The position numbers and the translations under genes were made by a program. From the NCBI GenBank assembly GCA_036267155.1, contig DATAWP010000022.1, positions 1 to 64,000 on the forward strand: 64,000 nt of DNA, written 5' to 3'. Under the pieces are notes generated by a model. That model was given only the letters and a program-made list of their open reading frames with translations, ran no database searches and had not been told where the DNA came from. Positions 55,450-64,000 of the stretch are shown here, in pieces; within the stretch, counting starts at the first letter, position 1; every line of letters begins with the position of its first letter. This DNA is from PALSA-1353 sp036267155. Lineage in GTDB: Bacteria; Planctomycetota; Phycisphaerae; Tepidisphaerales; Tepidisphaeraceae.

Positions 55450-56835
55450 CTAGAAGCCCAATTGGGGTCCGGTATAAAAATTACGATCATAAAGGAAGCC
55501 AAATCCATAAGTTAAGCGAAATGAGTTTCTCGCCGCAGCCAAAAAAGGCGCAACAAAATGCGTTCCGACGTAAACCACGTCGTTCGGTTTAAGATAAATA
55601 TCCGGTTGGGTTAGCGACAAAATATTACCTAGATTAATACGGACACAAACCTCCCGGTTCGTGCCGATCCTGCGGATCACCTCGGTTCGATCCGGAAATG
55701 CAAGATCATCTCCCCCGCCCGCGGAAATCCAGGCCTGCTTCAGCGTCACCCGAACGCCGTTAAGCGAGTAAACCCCCGCCCGAGTCACGTGGCCACCCAT
55801 GTAGTAAACCCCGGTCACCGGGTCCGGTACGATAATCATGTCCCCGGGCCGGATCACAACGTTGTATTTCAACTCTCCGTATTGACGCAATTGGTCGATG
55901 GGCACGCGAATGATCCGCACATCGGCCGGCGCTTCCACATCATCAAACTTGAAAACATGAGATGAGCCAGGCTTGGCCATGTTGTCCATCGCCACCGGCC
56001 GAGTGGCCGGACCGGTTGGATTGGCTCGACCCTGCGGCGTCGGCGGGGTGCTCGATGGACCCGCCGGTGCGTTCGTGCCCGGTGGCGCCAGCAAATCGCC
56101 CGGCTGGGTCGTGGCGCCACCGCCTCCCTCCGGCGAGGTCTGCGGCGTCAACGACGTTCCGTTCGGCTGCGTCGGCGGGGTCAACTTCCGAATGATATAT
56201 GCATAATTCGCGCCTATCACCTGAACCGGCGCACGCGATGTCACCATCGCATCCAACATCCGGTAATCAGGACGCGTGATCTGATATTCTCCCGGCTCGC
56301 CTACATTCCCCTGAATGCTGAACGTCCTGGCCCGCGCCTCGGAAACCGTCACCGAAACACGCGCGTTACGGATCAGCCTCGCATCCTCGTATGCCTTGGA
56401 AATCGCCGTTTCCAGCCCACGCTCCGTCAATCCCGAAGCCTTCACCGGTGAGATGAACGGCAGACTCACCATTCCCGTTTCCGTCACCCGAACCGTCTTC
56501 ACCTGTTCGCCGGTCCCCTCCCCCATCAGGTCGAAAATCGAGACGTTCAGCAGGTCGTTGGGACCAATCTGATAGTCCGAAACATCCGGAATCAGATCGC
56601 CCGGCTCAATGTCCGTCGCGTTCGCAAATGCCGAGTCCGGTTCCTCGACCCCGCTCGCCAGCGTATCCAGCACCGGAACGACCATCGGTTGGCCCGGAGC
56701 CTCAATGTGCGGCTCAGCCGGATTGAAGAAGTCGTTCAATTCGCATCCACTTAATAGACCGCTGAGCGCGACCCACACCACTACTGAGAACGCTCCGCTC
56801 ACGAATCCCTTGCCAGAGGTTGAAGACAGACGCAA
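55450..56835 (-). CDS. Wza-like polysaccharide export lipoprotein
   Basis: A 461-residue outer-membrane auxiliary-type protein. The lipobox LLSGC gives Cys31; the poly-export domain follows (YQIGPNDLLNVSIFDLMGEG near 100), then SLBB-type domains (FSIQGNVGEPGEYQITRPDY near 180; YYMGGHVTRAGVYSLNGVRV near 350) with a Pro/Gly-rich insert near 225-285. The protein would form or gate the outer-membrane channel for the polymer. The TTG at 56835 is chosen because AAAGGAG lies 6 nt upstream and the signal peptide then has normal length; the longer frame from ATG 56976 has no binding site and starts with an implausible leader. Confidence 0.85.
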   Translation of the reverse strand: MRLSSTSGKGFVSGAFSVVVWVALSGLLSGCELNDFFNPAEPHIEAPGQPMVVPVLDTLASGVEEPDSAFANATDIEPGDLIPDVSDYQIGPNDLLNVSIFDLMGEGTGEQVKTVRVTETGMVSLPFISPVKASGLTERGLETAISKAYEDARLIRNARVSVTVSEARARTFSIQGNVGEPGEYQITRPDYRMLDAMVTSRAPVQVIGANYAYIIRKLTPPTQPNGTSLTPQTSPEGGGGATTQPGDLLAPPGTNAPAGPSSTPPTPQGRANPTGPATRPVAMDNMAKPGSSHVFKFDDVEAPADVRIIRVPIDQLRQYGELKYNVVIRPGDMIIVPDPVTGVYYMGGHVTRAGVYSLNGVRVTLKQAWISAGGGDDLAFPDRTEVIRRIGTNREVCVRINLGNILSLTQPDIYLKPNDVVYVGTHFVAPFLAAARNSFRLTYGFGFLYDRNFYTGPQLGF

Positions 56836-56990
56836 GACGCGCTCCTTTCCAACTGTTGTCAACGATCCCGATCCTGCCCGGTTCCGCCCCATCCATCGCC
56901 GATCCGCGGCACCGGGGGTCCGAGGAATATTGCAGGAAAAACCGTCCGTTAGCAAGCAACTCCACCCCATCGGCAAAACACTTCTTTATT

Positions 56991-58517
56991 TTAACCCAAT
57001 CTTCTCATCTGTCGCGTGATGCTTCCCTGGGCAACGATTTTCCTTTCCACTTTCAGTTGCTCGGCCGGCAGATGTTTCAGCAAAAATCCCGGCCGATCGC
57101 TCCTGCCCCCTCGTTGGTAGTCCCGCCAAACGTCCGCCGCCACCTCGCCCGCCTGCTGCCCCAACTCCCCGGTCAGAAACACAAACAGCAACTCCGCCAG
57201 ACGACCCAGCGCAATGCCGTGGCTCCTCCTCTCGCGCTCGAACATCCAATCGCTGAAGTGCAAAAATCGCGCAAACGGCGACCCGTCCCGCCATAGCCGC
57301 GGCGACGTTTCCACGAAATTTCCGCTGTTGGCGACCAAATCCCAGTACCGCGCAAATCGCCGCAGCCGTTGCATCATCGCGAAATCAATCGCCCGGGTTT
57401 GCAAAACCTCGTACGGCGCGTGCGGGCTATAGACCATCTGGAACTCCCCATCGTGCCGAACAATCGGCGTGCCTCGCAGCCGCTTGAGCATGCCTACTTG
57501 AATTTCCTGCGGCCCCAGCCCCACGAGTCGATCAAACCCCGCCGCGAAGCTCGCCACGTCCTCCCCGGGCAGCCCTACGATCAAATCCACGTGCAGATGC
57601 ACTCCGCTCCGCTCGCGCAGAAATTTCAAATTCTCCTCCGCACGCCCGGCATCCTGCCGCCGGCTGATCCGCTGGCACACCTCCGGATTGAAGCTCTGAA
57701 TCCCCACCTCGAATTGCAGCGCCCCCGCCGGAAACTTCGCGATCAACTCCCGCAGCCCCTCCGGCAGGCGGTCCGGAATCATCTCGAAATGAAAAAACAT
57801 CCCCGGCCGATACGCCTTCAGAAAAAAATCCAAAATCGCCCGGCTCGTCTGAAGGTTCAGATTAAATGTCCGATCGACGAATTTGAATCGTCGCAACCCG
57901 CGATCCAGCAGCCCTTGCATCGCCGCCAGAAATTCCTCCGCCGGCACGTTCCGCACCGGCACATCGAGCGACGACAAACAAAACTCGCAAGAGAACGGAC
58001 ACCCGCGCGAAGCCTCGACATACACCACGCGATGCTCCAGATCGCGATCGTCATAAAAATCATACGGCAACTTCAGCGTTAAAAAATCCGGCAACCCGGC
58101 CGCGATCACCTTCGCCGCCGGCCGCAATTCGTCGACCAGCTTTTCGCACAATTCTCCAAACGCCAGATCCGCTTCGCCGGTGATGACGTAATCAGCCATC
58201 CGGCAAATTTCCTGCAGATCGGTTTCGTGACTGACCTCCGGCCCGCCCAGCACGACGACGATTTCCGGCCGCACCCGCTTCAATTCCGCCACCACCTGCG
58301 TCGCCGGCGTGACGTTCCAAATATAAATTCCGATCCCCACGATCCGCGGATTCTCCGCCAGAATCGCTTCGACCACATCGGTCGATTTCTGATTGATATC
58401 GAACTCCAGGATTTTCGCCCGCGGCTGAAGGCGCCCCATGTTCGCCATGAGATACCGCAACCCAAACGCCGCGTGGGCGTACTTCGCATTGAGAGTTGTC
58501 AGAACGATGTCCGCCAT
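56991..58517 (-). CDS. B12-binding-domain radical SAM protein (DUF4080 type)
   Basis: A 508-residue enzyme. An N-terminal cobalamin-binding-like domain (ADIVLTTLNAKYAHAAFGLR at the start, GIGIYIWNVTPATQVV near 62) is followed by the radical SAM domain with the cluster motif CxxxCxxC in RGCPFSCEFCLSS near 178. A C-terminal DUF4080-like part contains HFEMIPDRLPEGL near 250 and VDLIVGLPGEDVASF near 320. The substrate is unknown. It precedes the export genes on the same strand by 155 bp, so a link to the EPS cluster is possible but weak. Start set at 58517; an upstream extension is not supported. Confidence 0.85.
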   Translation of the reverse strand: MADIVLTTLNAKYAHAAFGLRYLMANMGRLQPRAKILEFDINQKSTDVVEAILAENPRIVGIGIYIWNVTPATQVVAELKRVRPEIVVVLGGPEVSHETDLQEICRMADYVITGEADLAFGELCEKLVDELRPAAKVIAAGLPDFLTLKLPYDFYDDRDLEHRVVYVEASRGCPFSCEFCLSSLDVPVRNVPAEEFLAAMQGLLDRGLRRFKFVDRTFNLNLQTSRAILDFFLKAYRPGMFFHFEMIPDRLPEGLRELIAKFPAGALQFEVGIQSFNPEVCQRISRRQDAGRAEENLKFLRERSGVHLHVDLIVGLPGEDVASFAAGFDRLVGLGPQEIQVGMLKRLRGTPIVRHDGEFQMVYSPHAPYEVLQTRAIDFAMMQRLRRFARYWDLVANSGNFVETSPRLWRDGSPFARFLHFSDWMFERERRSHGIALGRLAELLFVFLTGELGQQAGEVAADVWRDYQRGGRSDRPGFLLKHLPAEQLKVERKIVAQGSITRQMRRLG

Positions 58518-58831
58518 TGCAAAACCTCGGTCAACCGCGAAGTATAAGCAATCGAGGTTTTTGAAACACCGCGGTGAATGATCGATTTCCCCACAGCACG
58601 GCGGTTTTGACCGTCGCGTTCCCCCACACGTTACCGGCAGGATATCAAACGGGCCTTCCAGAGGTTCATCTTGCGTGCCCGGGGCTTCCGGCACGATAGC
58701 AAAAAAAATCTTGAAAATTCCACCTTTTCATGTTCCGTTAAGATTGTCCTTCGTATGTTCCCAGTGAATTAGGAATTTCGTTTCTCAGTGCAAGAATTTT
58801 GGTTGGTGCATTATGTGGAGAATAGGGGGCG
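58518..58831. other. Divergent intergenic region
   Basis: About 314 bp between the radical SAM gene (minus) and the GT2 gene (plus). Several AT-rich stretches near 58700-58800 could hold promoters, but no pair of boxes with good spacing was found. No coding signal. Confidence 0.5.
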
Positions 58832-59899
58832 TTGAGTACCCATACGGTGAACTCGCCGATTCAGATTGACGCCAAAAGGGGAACCTATTCGGGTGTGGCC
58901 CGCTCCCCCGCGATGGCCTGCTCCCCCGCGATGGCCAGCGCCCTCTCGGCCGATGTTTCGATCCTGATCGTCAACTGGAACGGCAAAGAGATGCTGCGCC
59001 GACTGTTACGCTCGATCGAAGAAAACCGGCTGGAGCTTCGCACGCAGATCATCGTGGTGGACAATGCCTCCGTCGACGGCTCCGCCGACATGGTGCAGCA
59101 GGATTTTCCTGAAGTCCATCTCATCCGAAACGACCGCAACATTGGCTTCGGTCGAGCTAATAACCAGGCGGCCAAGGCGGCTGACGCGCGGATACTGGTT
59201 TTGTTGAACAACGACACGGTTGTTCTCCGGGGATCACTGCAAACTCTGGTGCAATTTATCCGGAAAAACCCCGCGGTGGTGGCCGTCGGACCGCAGATGC
59301 TCGATGGCGAAGGCAAACCCCAAAGCTCTGGACGAAATCTCCCCAATCTCCCGGCGGTGCTGCATTCCATCCACTTGATCAAGTGGACCAGAATGTCGCG
59401 CCAATCGTATCGGAAGTACCGCAAGACCGGATGCGACCCGACCCAGGAAGGCCCTGTGCAACAAATCCCCGCCGCCTGTCTGGCCATCCGCCGCCTCGCT
59501 TTCGAGCAATGCGGCGGATTCGACGAAGGCTACGAATTCGGCGTGGAAGATGTCGACCTGTGCGCCCGCTTGGCGCCCCTGGGAGCCATTTACTATTTAC
59601 CCGTGGCTCAAATCAAGCACTCCGGAGGAGTCAGTTCCCGCGCCAATTGGAACCAGGTGAACCGCGCGTATGTTTGCGGCTGGGCGCGATACCTGCGGAA
59701 ACATCACGGGCTACCGGCCGCCTGGTTTTACAAGCTGGCCGCGACGCTGGACATACCGCTGCGCCTGTGCGTCCTGAGCATCCGATGGCTCAAGCATTGG
59801 AAGCGAGGCGACGCGGCCGAACTGCAACGCACCGCCGCCAACCTGTCGGCGGTCGCCTGGTTTACCTGCACCTCTTTGCCCCGATTTTGGCGGTCATAA
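58832..59899 (+). CDS. GT2 family glycosyltransferase (rhamnosyltransferase type)
   Basis: A 355-residue family 2 glycosyltransferase. Motifs: ADVSILIVNWNGKEMLRRLL near 38, IIVVDNASVDGSADMVQQ near 72, RNIGFGRANNQAAKAA near 100, the DxD-like LLNNDTVVLRGS near 125, and GFDEGYEFGVEDVDLCARLA near 230. It would add sugar to a lipid-linked or EPS precursor in the cytoplasm. A TTG at 58832 has a weak AGGGGG upstream; the front residues include two copies of an 18-nt repeat (coding RSPAMACSPAMA), so translation could start at one of the Met codons inside that repeat. Followed by a sulfotransferase 92 bp downstream. Confidence 0.85.
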   Translation: MSTHTVNSPIQIDAKRGTYSGVARSPAMACSPAMASALSADVSILIVNWNGKEMLRRLLRSIEENRLELRTQIIVVDNASVDGSADMVQQDFPEVHLIRNDRNIGFGRANNQAAKAADARILVLLNNDTVVLRGSLQTLVQFIRKNPAVVAVGPQMLDGEGKPQSSGRNLPNLPAVLHSIHLIKWTRMSRQSYRKYRKTGCDPTQEGPVQQIPAACLAIRRLAFEQCGGFDEGYEFGVEDVDLCARLAPLGAIYYLPVAQIKHSGGVSSRANWNQVNRAYVCGWARYLRKHHGLPAAWFYKLAATLDIPLRLCVLSIRWLKHWKRGDAAELQRTAANLSAVAWFTCTSLPRFWRS

Positions 59900-59991
59900 A
59901 CGCTGCTCCCTTTTCCCATCATCTTGAACTGTCCTGAGAGAATGGAGATTGTTGTCCGGTCCAAACGGCTTGTTTTCAAGGAGCATCGCCC

Positions 59992-60894
59992 GTGATTGAC
60001 GCTGCGACATCATCGACGGCGGTACCAACGGCGCGCCAGCCGGTCATCATTCTGGGCGCACACCGTTCCGGCACCTCGATGCTGGCCGAGTTGCTGGATC
60101 AGTTGGGATTATTTCAGGGCTGCGACCTTCAGGGCGATCATGAGTCGAGCCATATCGTGGCGATCAACGAAACGCTCCTGCGCCGCGTGAACGCCTCCTG
60201 GGATAATCCGCTGCCGATGCGGGATTTTCTCGCTTGCGAGCCGGCGCTGCGTATGACGGTCCTGGCTCTGCGAGCCGATCTCATGTCGCGTCGCATCCGC
60301 CAATTTCTCGGCAACGCGCGATCGCTGCAAACGTTCGACCGTCCCTGGGGCTGGAAGGATCCGCGCACGATCTTTACCCTGCCGTTGTGGTTGCGACTGT
60401 TTCCCGGGGCGCGGCTGGTCCACATTATTCGCAATGGCGTGGACGTCGCCGCCAGCCTGAGGGCGCGTGAACGGAAACTGCTGGAACAACGGATGTCGAA
60501 ATTCGACGCCCGGATGACCCGATTCAGCCTGCGTCCAGGCCTGGACCGTGCGGGCTACAAAGGTTCGGCGCGATGCCTGAGCCTCGAGCGGGGATTTGAA
60601 CTGTGGGGGGAATATCTGCGCCAGGCCGATCAAGTTCTCCGTGGGATCGACAACGCAATCTTCACGATTCGTTATGAGGATTTTGTCGCCGAGCCGCGCC
60701 GCCATTTGCACAAATTGGCCGAGTTCTGCGGATTGCATGGTGTATCGGAGGCGGCCGTGCGTCAAGCCGTTCTTGCCGTCAACACCAGCCGGGCGACGGC
60801 CTTCGCCGCCGACCCCGCGCTGTCAGCGTTTTATTCCAGCGTCAAGGATGACCCCTGGATGCGGCAGTTCGTCTACGACACGCCGCCGCCCTGA
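59992..60894 (+). CDS. Sulfotransferase
   Basis: A 300-residue PAPS-dependent sulfotransferase. The 5'-phosphosulfate loop VIILGAHRSGTSMLAELLDQ near residue 18 and the 3'-phosphate motif LVHIIRNGVDVAASLRARER near 140 are complete. The acceptor is likely a sugar or glycolipid, given the neighbouring glycosyltransferase and the EPS locus; this is inference. Starts at GTG 59992 with AAGGAG upstream. Ends 32 bp from the convergent sppA gene. Confidence 0.87.
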   Translation: MIDAATSSTAVPTARQPVIILGAHRSGTSMLAELLDQLGLFQGCDLQGDHESSHIVAINETLLRRVNASWDNPLPMRDFLACEPALRMTVLALRADLMSRRIRQFLGNARSLQTFDRPWGWKDPRTIFTLPLWLRLFPGARLVHIIRNGVDVAASLRARERKLLEQRMSKFDARMTRFSLRPGLDRAGYKGSARCLSLERGFELWGEYLRQADQVLRGIDNAIFTIRYEDFVAEPRRHLHKLAEFCGLHGVSEAAVRQAVLAVNTSRATAFAADPALSAFYSSVKDDPWMRQFVYDTPPP

Positions 60895-60926
60895 CCGCTG
60901 AGGTAGTCTGCCCTCGCCACCCAACT

Positions 60927-62771
60927 CTAATTCGCCCCATGCGGCACTATCGGTTTCACGCACAGCCCGGCCGGCATCATGACCATCACCTGCTCCTGCT
61001 GGATCATCTCGAGCTGTCCCAGCGCCATCCGTACGATACGCGCATGGTCCGGATCCAATCCGGCCAGATACGGCTCCGCCAGCTTCCCGATCCAACTCGC
61101 CGCCGAGCCGAGCGCGACATGATCCGTGTCATCATCGCTGCCGGCGGATTGTTCCATCAGCTTCTGCAGAAAGTTCTTCGGTTCCGGAATCGTCCGCACG
61201 GTGTAATCGGTCACCTTGGCCTGGTCGGCCGCGAAAGTAATCGCGTCATCGAGCGTGCCGATCCGGTCCACCAATCCCAGGTCCAGCGCTTGGCGGCCCG
61301 TGAACACGCGCCCGGCCGCCAACTCGTCGATTGGCTTTTTGAGCTTGCCCCCGCGGATGGCCGTCACGTGATCTTTGAACACTCCGTAAATGTCGTTCAT
61401 CCAATTCTGGATTTGCTCGCGCTCGGCCGGACTAAAATCCGTGTCCGTTGAAAGTATCCCGGCATTGGCGCCGCGCTGATACGCTTTCCACGTCACGCCG
61501 ATTTTGTTCCACATGTCCGTCGTCACGAGCTTCCCGCCCACCACGCCGATGGAAGCGGTGAGCGTCGCATCATCCGCGAAAACCGTGTCCGCCCCGCACG
61601 AAACGTAATATCCCCCGCTGCCTGCGACGTCGCCCATCGATACGATCAGCGGCTTTTTCGCCTTCACGCGCTCAGTCGCGTGCAGGATGATCTCGCTGGC
61701 GGTCGCCGATCCACCCGGAGAATCGATCCGCAGCACCACCGCCTTCACCGAATCATCCGCGGCCGCTTCGTCCAGCGCCTTGGAGATATCCGTGCTGGCC
61801 GCCATTTGGCTGCCCATCAATCCGTCATCGGCCGCGCCCAATACGATCGGACCATCCACGTACACCACCCCCACCGCCGCCTTTCCCGCTTCCGCTTTGG
61901 GTGGATTCAACATTTGCGCCAGCACACCCATCATCGCGAACGGATTTGAAAGATTGAGCTCCGGCTGTTTCTCGGCGCCGTATTTCTTCTCAAACACAAC
62001 ATCGTCGCCGTACTTCGTCTTCAGCACGCTCTCCAGCGTCGCCCGATCTTCCACGACATCGATCATCCCGCCGTCCCTGGCCTTCTCCGCGGTGTACGGG
62101 CCGCCGTCAACCCACTTCTTTGCCTGATCGGCGCTGACGTTCCTTCCCGACGCGATCAGGTTGATCGCCGTGTCGTAAACCGAATCGAACAGCCAGTTTT
62201 CCATCCGATCGGCCTCGGGGCTGGGGCCATCCCGCATGAAGATTTCCGATGCGCTCTTGTACGCCCCGCAGTGCAAAAAGTCCGGCTGAATCCCCATTTT
62301 CAGCAACAGGCCATGCAGATAAAGCGCATCGCCATGCAATCCCATCGCCCAAATCTCCCCGGTGGGCGATACGCTCAATCGCGTCGCGCCGCTGAGCAGC
62401 ACATATTGTTCCATCCCCAGCGAATCAGCGTGACCATACACGTCTTTCCCCGCCGTTCGGATTTTCTGAAACGCCTGCCGCAATTCTGCGGCCTGCGCCT
62501 GCCCAAACGCCGCGTCATCCGCCAACACCACCACCGCCTTCACCTGGGGATCCTTCGCCGCCTTGTCCATCCGCGCAACCACATCCCGCAGCGACAGGCC
62601 CGGCTTACCGAACAGCGCCAGCGAATTGTCCACCGGCTCCTCCCCCATCGGCCCAGCGAGATCAAACACCGCGATCACCGGCTTCTGGGCCGGTTGGCTC
62701 GCCTGCTCCGCATTTGCGAACGAGAACCCCAGAAATAACAGCGAGATTATGCAAATAATACGCGTGATCAT
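60927..62771 (-). CDS. sppA: Signal peptide peptidase SppA (67K type)
   Basis: A 614-residue protein with an N-terminal signal or anchor (ITRIICIISLLFLGFSFANA) and two tandem SppA/ClpP-like domains. The catalytic Lys lies in the first domain (HCGAYKSASEIFMRDG near 172) and the catalytic Ser in the second (GDVAGSGGYYVSCGADTVFA near 383), so one active site forms across domains as in the E. coli enzyme. SppA degrades cleaved signal peptides in the membrane. A C-terminal tail of about 50 residues follows the usual end. It stands alone. Confidence 0.92.
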   Translation of the reverse strand: MITRIICIISLLFLGFSFANAEQASQPAQKPVIAVFDLAGPMGEEPVDNSLALFGKPGLSLRDVVARMDKAAKDPQVKAVVVLADDAAFGQAQAAELRQAFQKIRTAGKDVYGHADSLGMEQYVLLSGATRLSVSPTGEIWAMGLHGDALYLHGLLLKMGIQPDFLHCGAYKSASEIFMRDGPSPEADRMENWLFDSVYDTAINLIASGRNVSADQAKKWVDGGPYTAEKARDGGMIDVVEDRATLESVLKTKYGDDVVFEKKYGAEKQPELNLSNPFAMMGVLAQMLNPPKAEAGKAAVGVVYVDGPIVLGAADDGLMGSQMAASTDISKALDEAAADDSVKAVVLRIDSPGGSATASEIILHATERVKAKKPLIVSMGDVAGSGGYYVSCGADTVFADDATLTASIGVVGGKLVTTDMWNKIGVTWKAYQRGANAGILSTDTDFSPAEREQIQNWMNDIYGVFKDHVTAIRGGKLKKPIDELAAGRVFTGRQALDLGLVDRIGTLDDAITFAADQAKVTDYTVRTIPEPKNFLQKLMEQSAGSDDDTDHVALGSAASWIGKLAEPYLAGLDPDHARIVRMALGQLEMIQQEQVMVMMPAGLCVKPIVPHGAN

Positions 62772-63163
62772 CGTTCGCTCCTTTTGATCGTTTGGCGCTT
62801 CCGATCGGGTTCTGTTTAGATGACGGGCTGATTCTAAATAACTTTCACAAATTCCGGCGTCGTCAGCCCCATGTTATCAGTATATCCGCAGACACTTTCG
62901 GATGGACCTTCGCTTCAGTCCTGCACCCCCGGCCGAGTTATTCCAATCCCACTTCGTACTTGAGCACCGACAAGGAGCCATCCTCTTTGACAAGTCGTAA
63001 TTAGTTAATTTCAAAAATCTTACAGCCGTATTTGGTGCATCGATCGATCTGGCCTGCCGTGAACACTCGGATCAGATCATGCGCAGGCGTCGTGGCGTTG
63101 CAAAGCGCGTCGAGCGTTAAGAGAGCGGAAACGCTCGCAGCCCACGGTTTAAGCTTCGCCAAA
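62772..63163. other. Intergenic region without a recognised gene
   Basis: About 390 bp between sppA and the Old Yellow Enzyme gene. A short minus-strand frame (63001-63207) overlaps the end of the latter and has no recognisable family, so it is not called. A small hairpin GAGCG-GAAA-CGCTC lies near 63123-63136. Confidence 0.5.
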
Positions 63164-64000
63164 TCACTTTTGCTTGGCCCGCTCGTACTGTTTCGGCCAG
63201 GGGACATCTGCGCTCAATTCCTTCGCCGCGTGCAGCGGCCAGTATGGGTCGCGGAGCATCTGCCGGGCCAGCAGGACCGCGTCGGCCTTTGCACCTGCAA
63301 TGATTTCTTCCGCCTGGGTGGCGCTGGTGATCAGGCCGACGGCGCCGGTGGCGATCTTTGCTTCACGTCGGATCGCCTCGGCGAAGGGAACCTGGTATCC
63401 GGGTTCGGATGGAATCTTCGCGTCATAGGCCATGCCGCCGCTGGAGCAGTCGATCAGATCGATGCCGATAGCGGCCAGCGCTTTGGACAACTCGATCGAT
63501 TGATTCAAATCCCACCCGCCGTCTTTCCAGTCAGTGGCGCTGATGCGCACGAAAACCGGCCAACGCGATGGCCAGATTTCGCGCACCGCCCCGGCGACTC
63601 GCAGCGGCAGACGCATCCGATTGGCGAGCGAACCGCCGTAATCGTCGTGACGATGATTGCTCAGCGGCGAGAGGAATTCGTGCATCAGATATCCGTGAGC
63701 CATGTGCACTTCAACGACCTGAAACCCCGCCGTCAGTGCGCGACGAGCGGCGGCGCAGAATTGCCCAGCCACCGCGTCGATGTCGGCGATCGTCATTTCG
63801 CGCGGCGTCGGATATCCCAAAGCAAATGGAATCGGGCTCGGCGCGATCGGTTGCCAGCCACCACGCGACTGATCGATGGGCTTGCCGCCGGACCAGGGAA
63901 GATCGGTGCCGGCTTTGCGTCCGGCATGGGCCAGTTGAATCGCCGCAATAGCCCCCTGGTCGCGGATAAATGCCGTGATGCGGGTGAACGCCTCGGCGTG
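63164..64000 (-). CDS. NADH:flavin oxidoreductase, Old Yellow Enzyme family (5' end outside window)
   Basis: The minus-strand frame is open from the window edge to a TGA at 63166-63164 and gives 278 residues of an FMN-dependent ene-reductase of the YqjM type. Visible: IAAIQLAHAGRKAGTD near the front, QPIAPSPIPFALGY, the active-site segment VEVHMAHGYLMHEFLSPLSN, HDDYGGSLANRMRLPL, VFVRISATDWKDGGW and, at the FMN phosphate site, VGLITSATQAEEIIAGAKAD then LLARQMLRDPYWP. The N-terminal 60-80 residues lie beyond base 64000. Confidence 0.92.
   Translation of the reverse strand, partial: HAEAFTRITAFIRDQGAIAAIQLAHAGRKAGTDLPWSGGKPIDQSRGGWQPIAPSPIPFALGYPTPREMTIADIDAVAGQFCAAARRALTAGFQVVEVHMAHGYLMHEFLSPLSNHRHDDYGGSLANRMRLPLRVAGAVREIWPSRWPVFVRISATDWKDGGWDLNQSIELSKALAAIGIDLIDCSSGGMAYDAKIPSEPGYQVPFAEAIRREAKIATGAVGLITSATQAEEIIAGAKADAVLLARQMLRDPYWPLHAAKELSADVPWPKQYERAKQK

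Noticed and set aside
63001..63207. Small minus-strand frame of 68 codons after the Old Yellow Enzyme gene
   Set aside because: It overlaps the end of that gene in another frame, has no ribosome binding site and no recognisable family.

Overview
The window is a high-GC bacterial chromosome segment, most likely from a planctomycete and probably the class Phycisphaerae. This is an inference from the gene set: a prepilin-like protein with the H-x9-DG style C-terminus, zinc-ribbon membrane proteins, dockerin-like repeats joined to PEP-CTERM anchors, RAYT-type transposases and a planctomycete-style exosortase/EPS locus. No rRNA is present to confirm it. One intact tRNA, tRNA-Val(UAC), lies at 36866-36938. 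No CRISPR array or replication origin was seen.

Left end (1-2300): a mobile-element graveyard. The tail of one IS30-family transposase faces the head of a second copy across a long inverted repeat. A 39-bp REP-like repeat, which also brackets an intact RAYT gene (494-1198), lies between them. A second RAYT survives only as an N-terminal remnant. From 2436 to 15420 there are mostly single genes: a PEGA/PD40 lipoprotein, a YihY membrane protein, the methionine sulfoxide reductase pair MsrP-MsrQ, a decayed membrane gene, two PIN-domain toxin-antitoxin pairs, a phosphocholine-type phospholipase C, a prepilin-like protein and two tandem AIM24-family proteins.

Middle (15421-33289): pyruvate phosphate dikinase with a near-consensus promoter; an acyltransferase-3 membrane protein; a minus-strand run of zinc-ribbon protein, histone-deacetylase-family enzyme, unknown protein and M19 dipeptidase; a lipoprotein; a tight operon of two DinB proteins and two GT39-type membrane glycosyltransferases; a GT87-type glycosyltransferase whose 3' end abuts a broken TlpA thioredoxin; and a 1,252-residue glycine-rich PEP-CTERM protein with dockerin-like repeats.

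Right half (33290-64000): a striking stretch in which two 5' halves of a tRNA-Val gene precede the intact one. PEP-CTERM genes for a frameshifted HAF-like repeat protein and an apparently inactive S53-type protease lie between them. Two further PEP-CTERM genes follow (37269 and 43981). Between these are a DsbA-like protein, a CNB-thioredoxin-reductase fusion, gpsA, a RelE-type toxin-antitoxin pair and a GH20 hexosaminidase. A minus-strand block then encodes the machinery: radical SAM protein, Wza-like export lipoprotein, exosortase, EpsI-like protein, a 1,554-residue TPR protein and a Wzc-like tyrosine kinase, ended by a strong terminator. A GT2 glycosyltransferase, a sulfotransferase, SppA and a partial Old Yellow Enzyme close the window.

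The coherent theme is an exosortase (PEP-CTERM) and extracellular polysaccharide system carrying both machinery and at least five candidate substrates. The substrates share C-terminal PEP-CTERM anchors, and four of them show traces of a common upstream sequence block.
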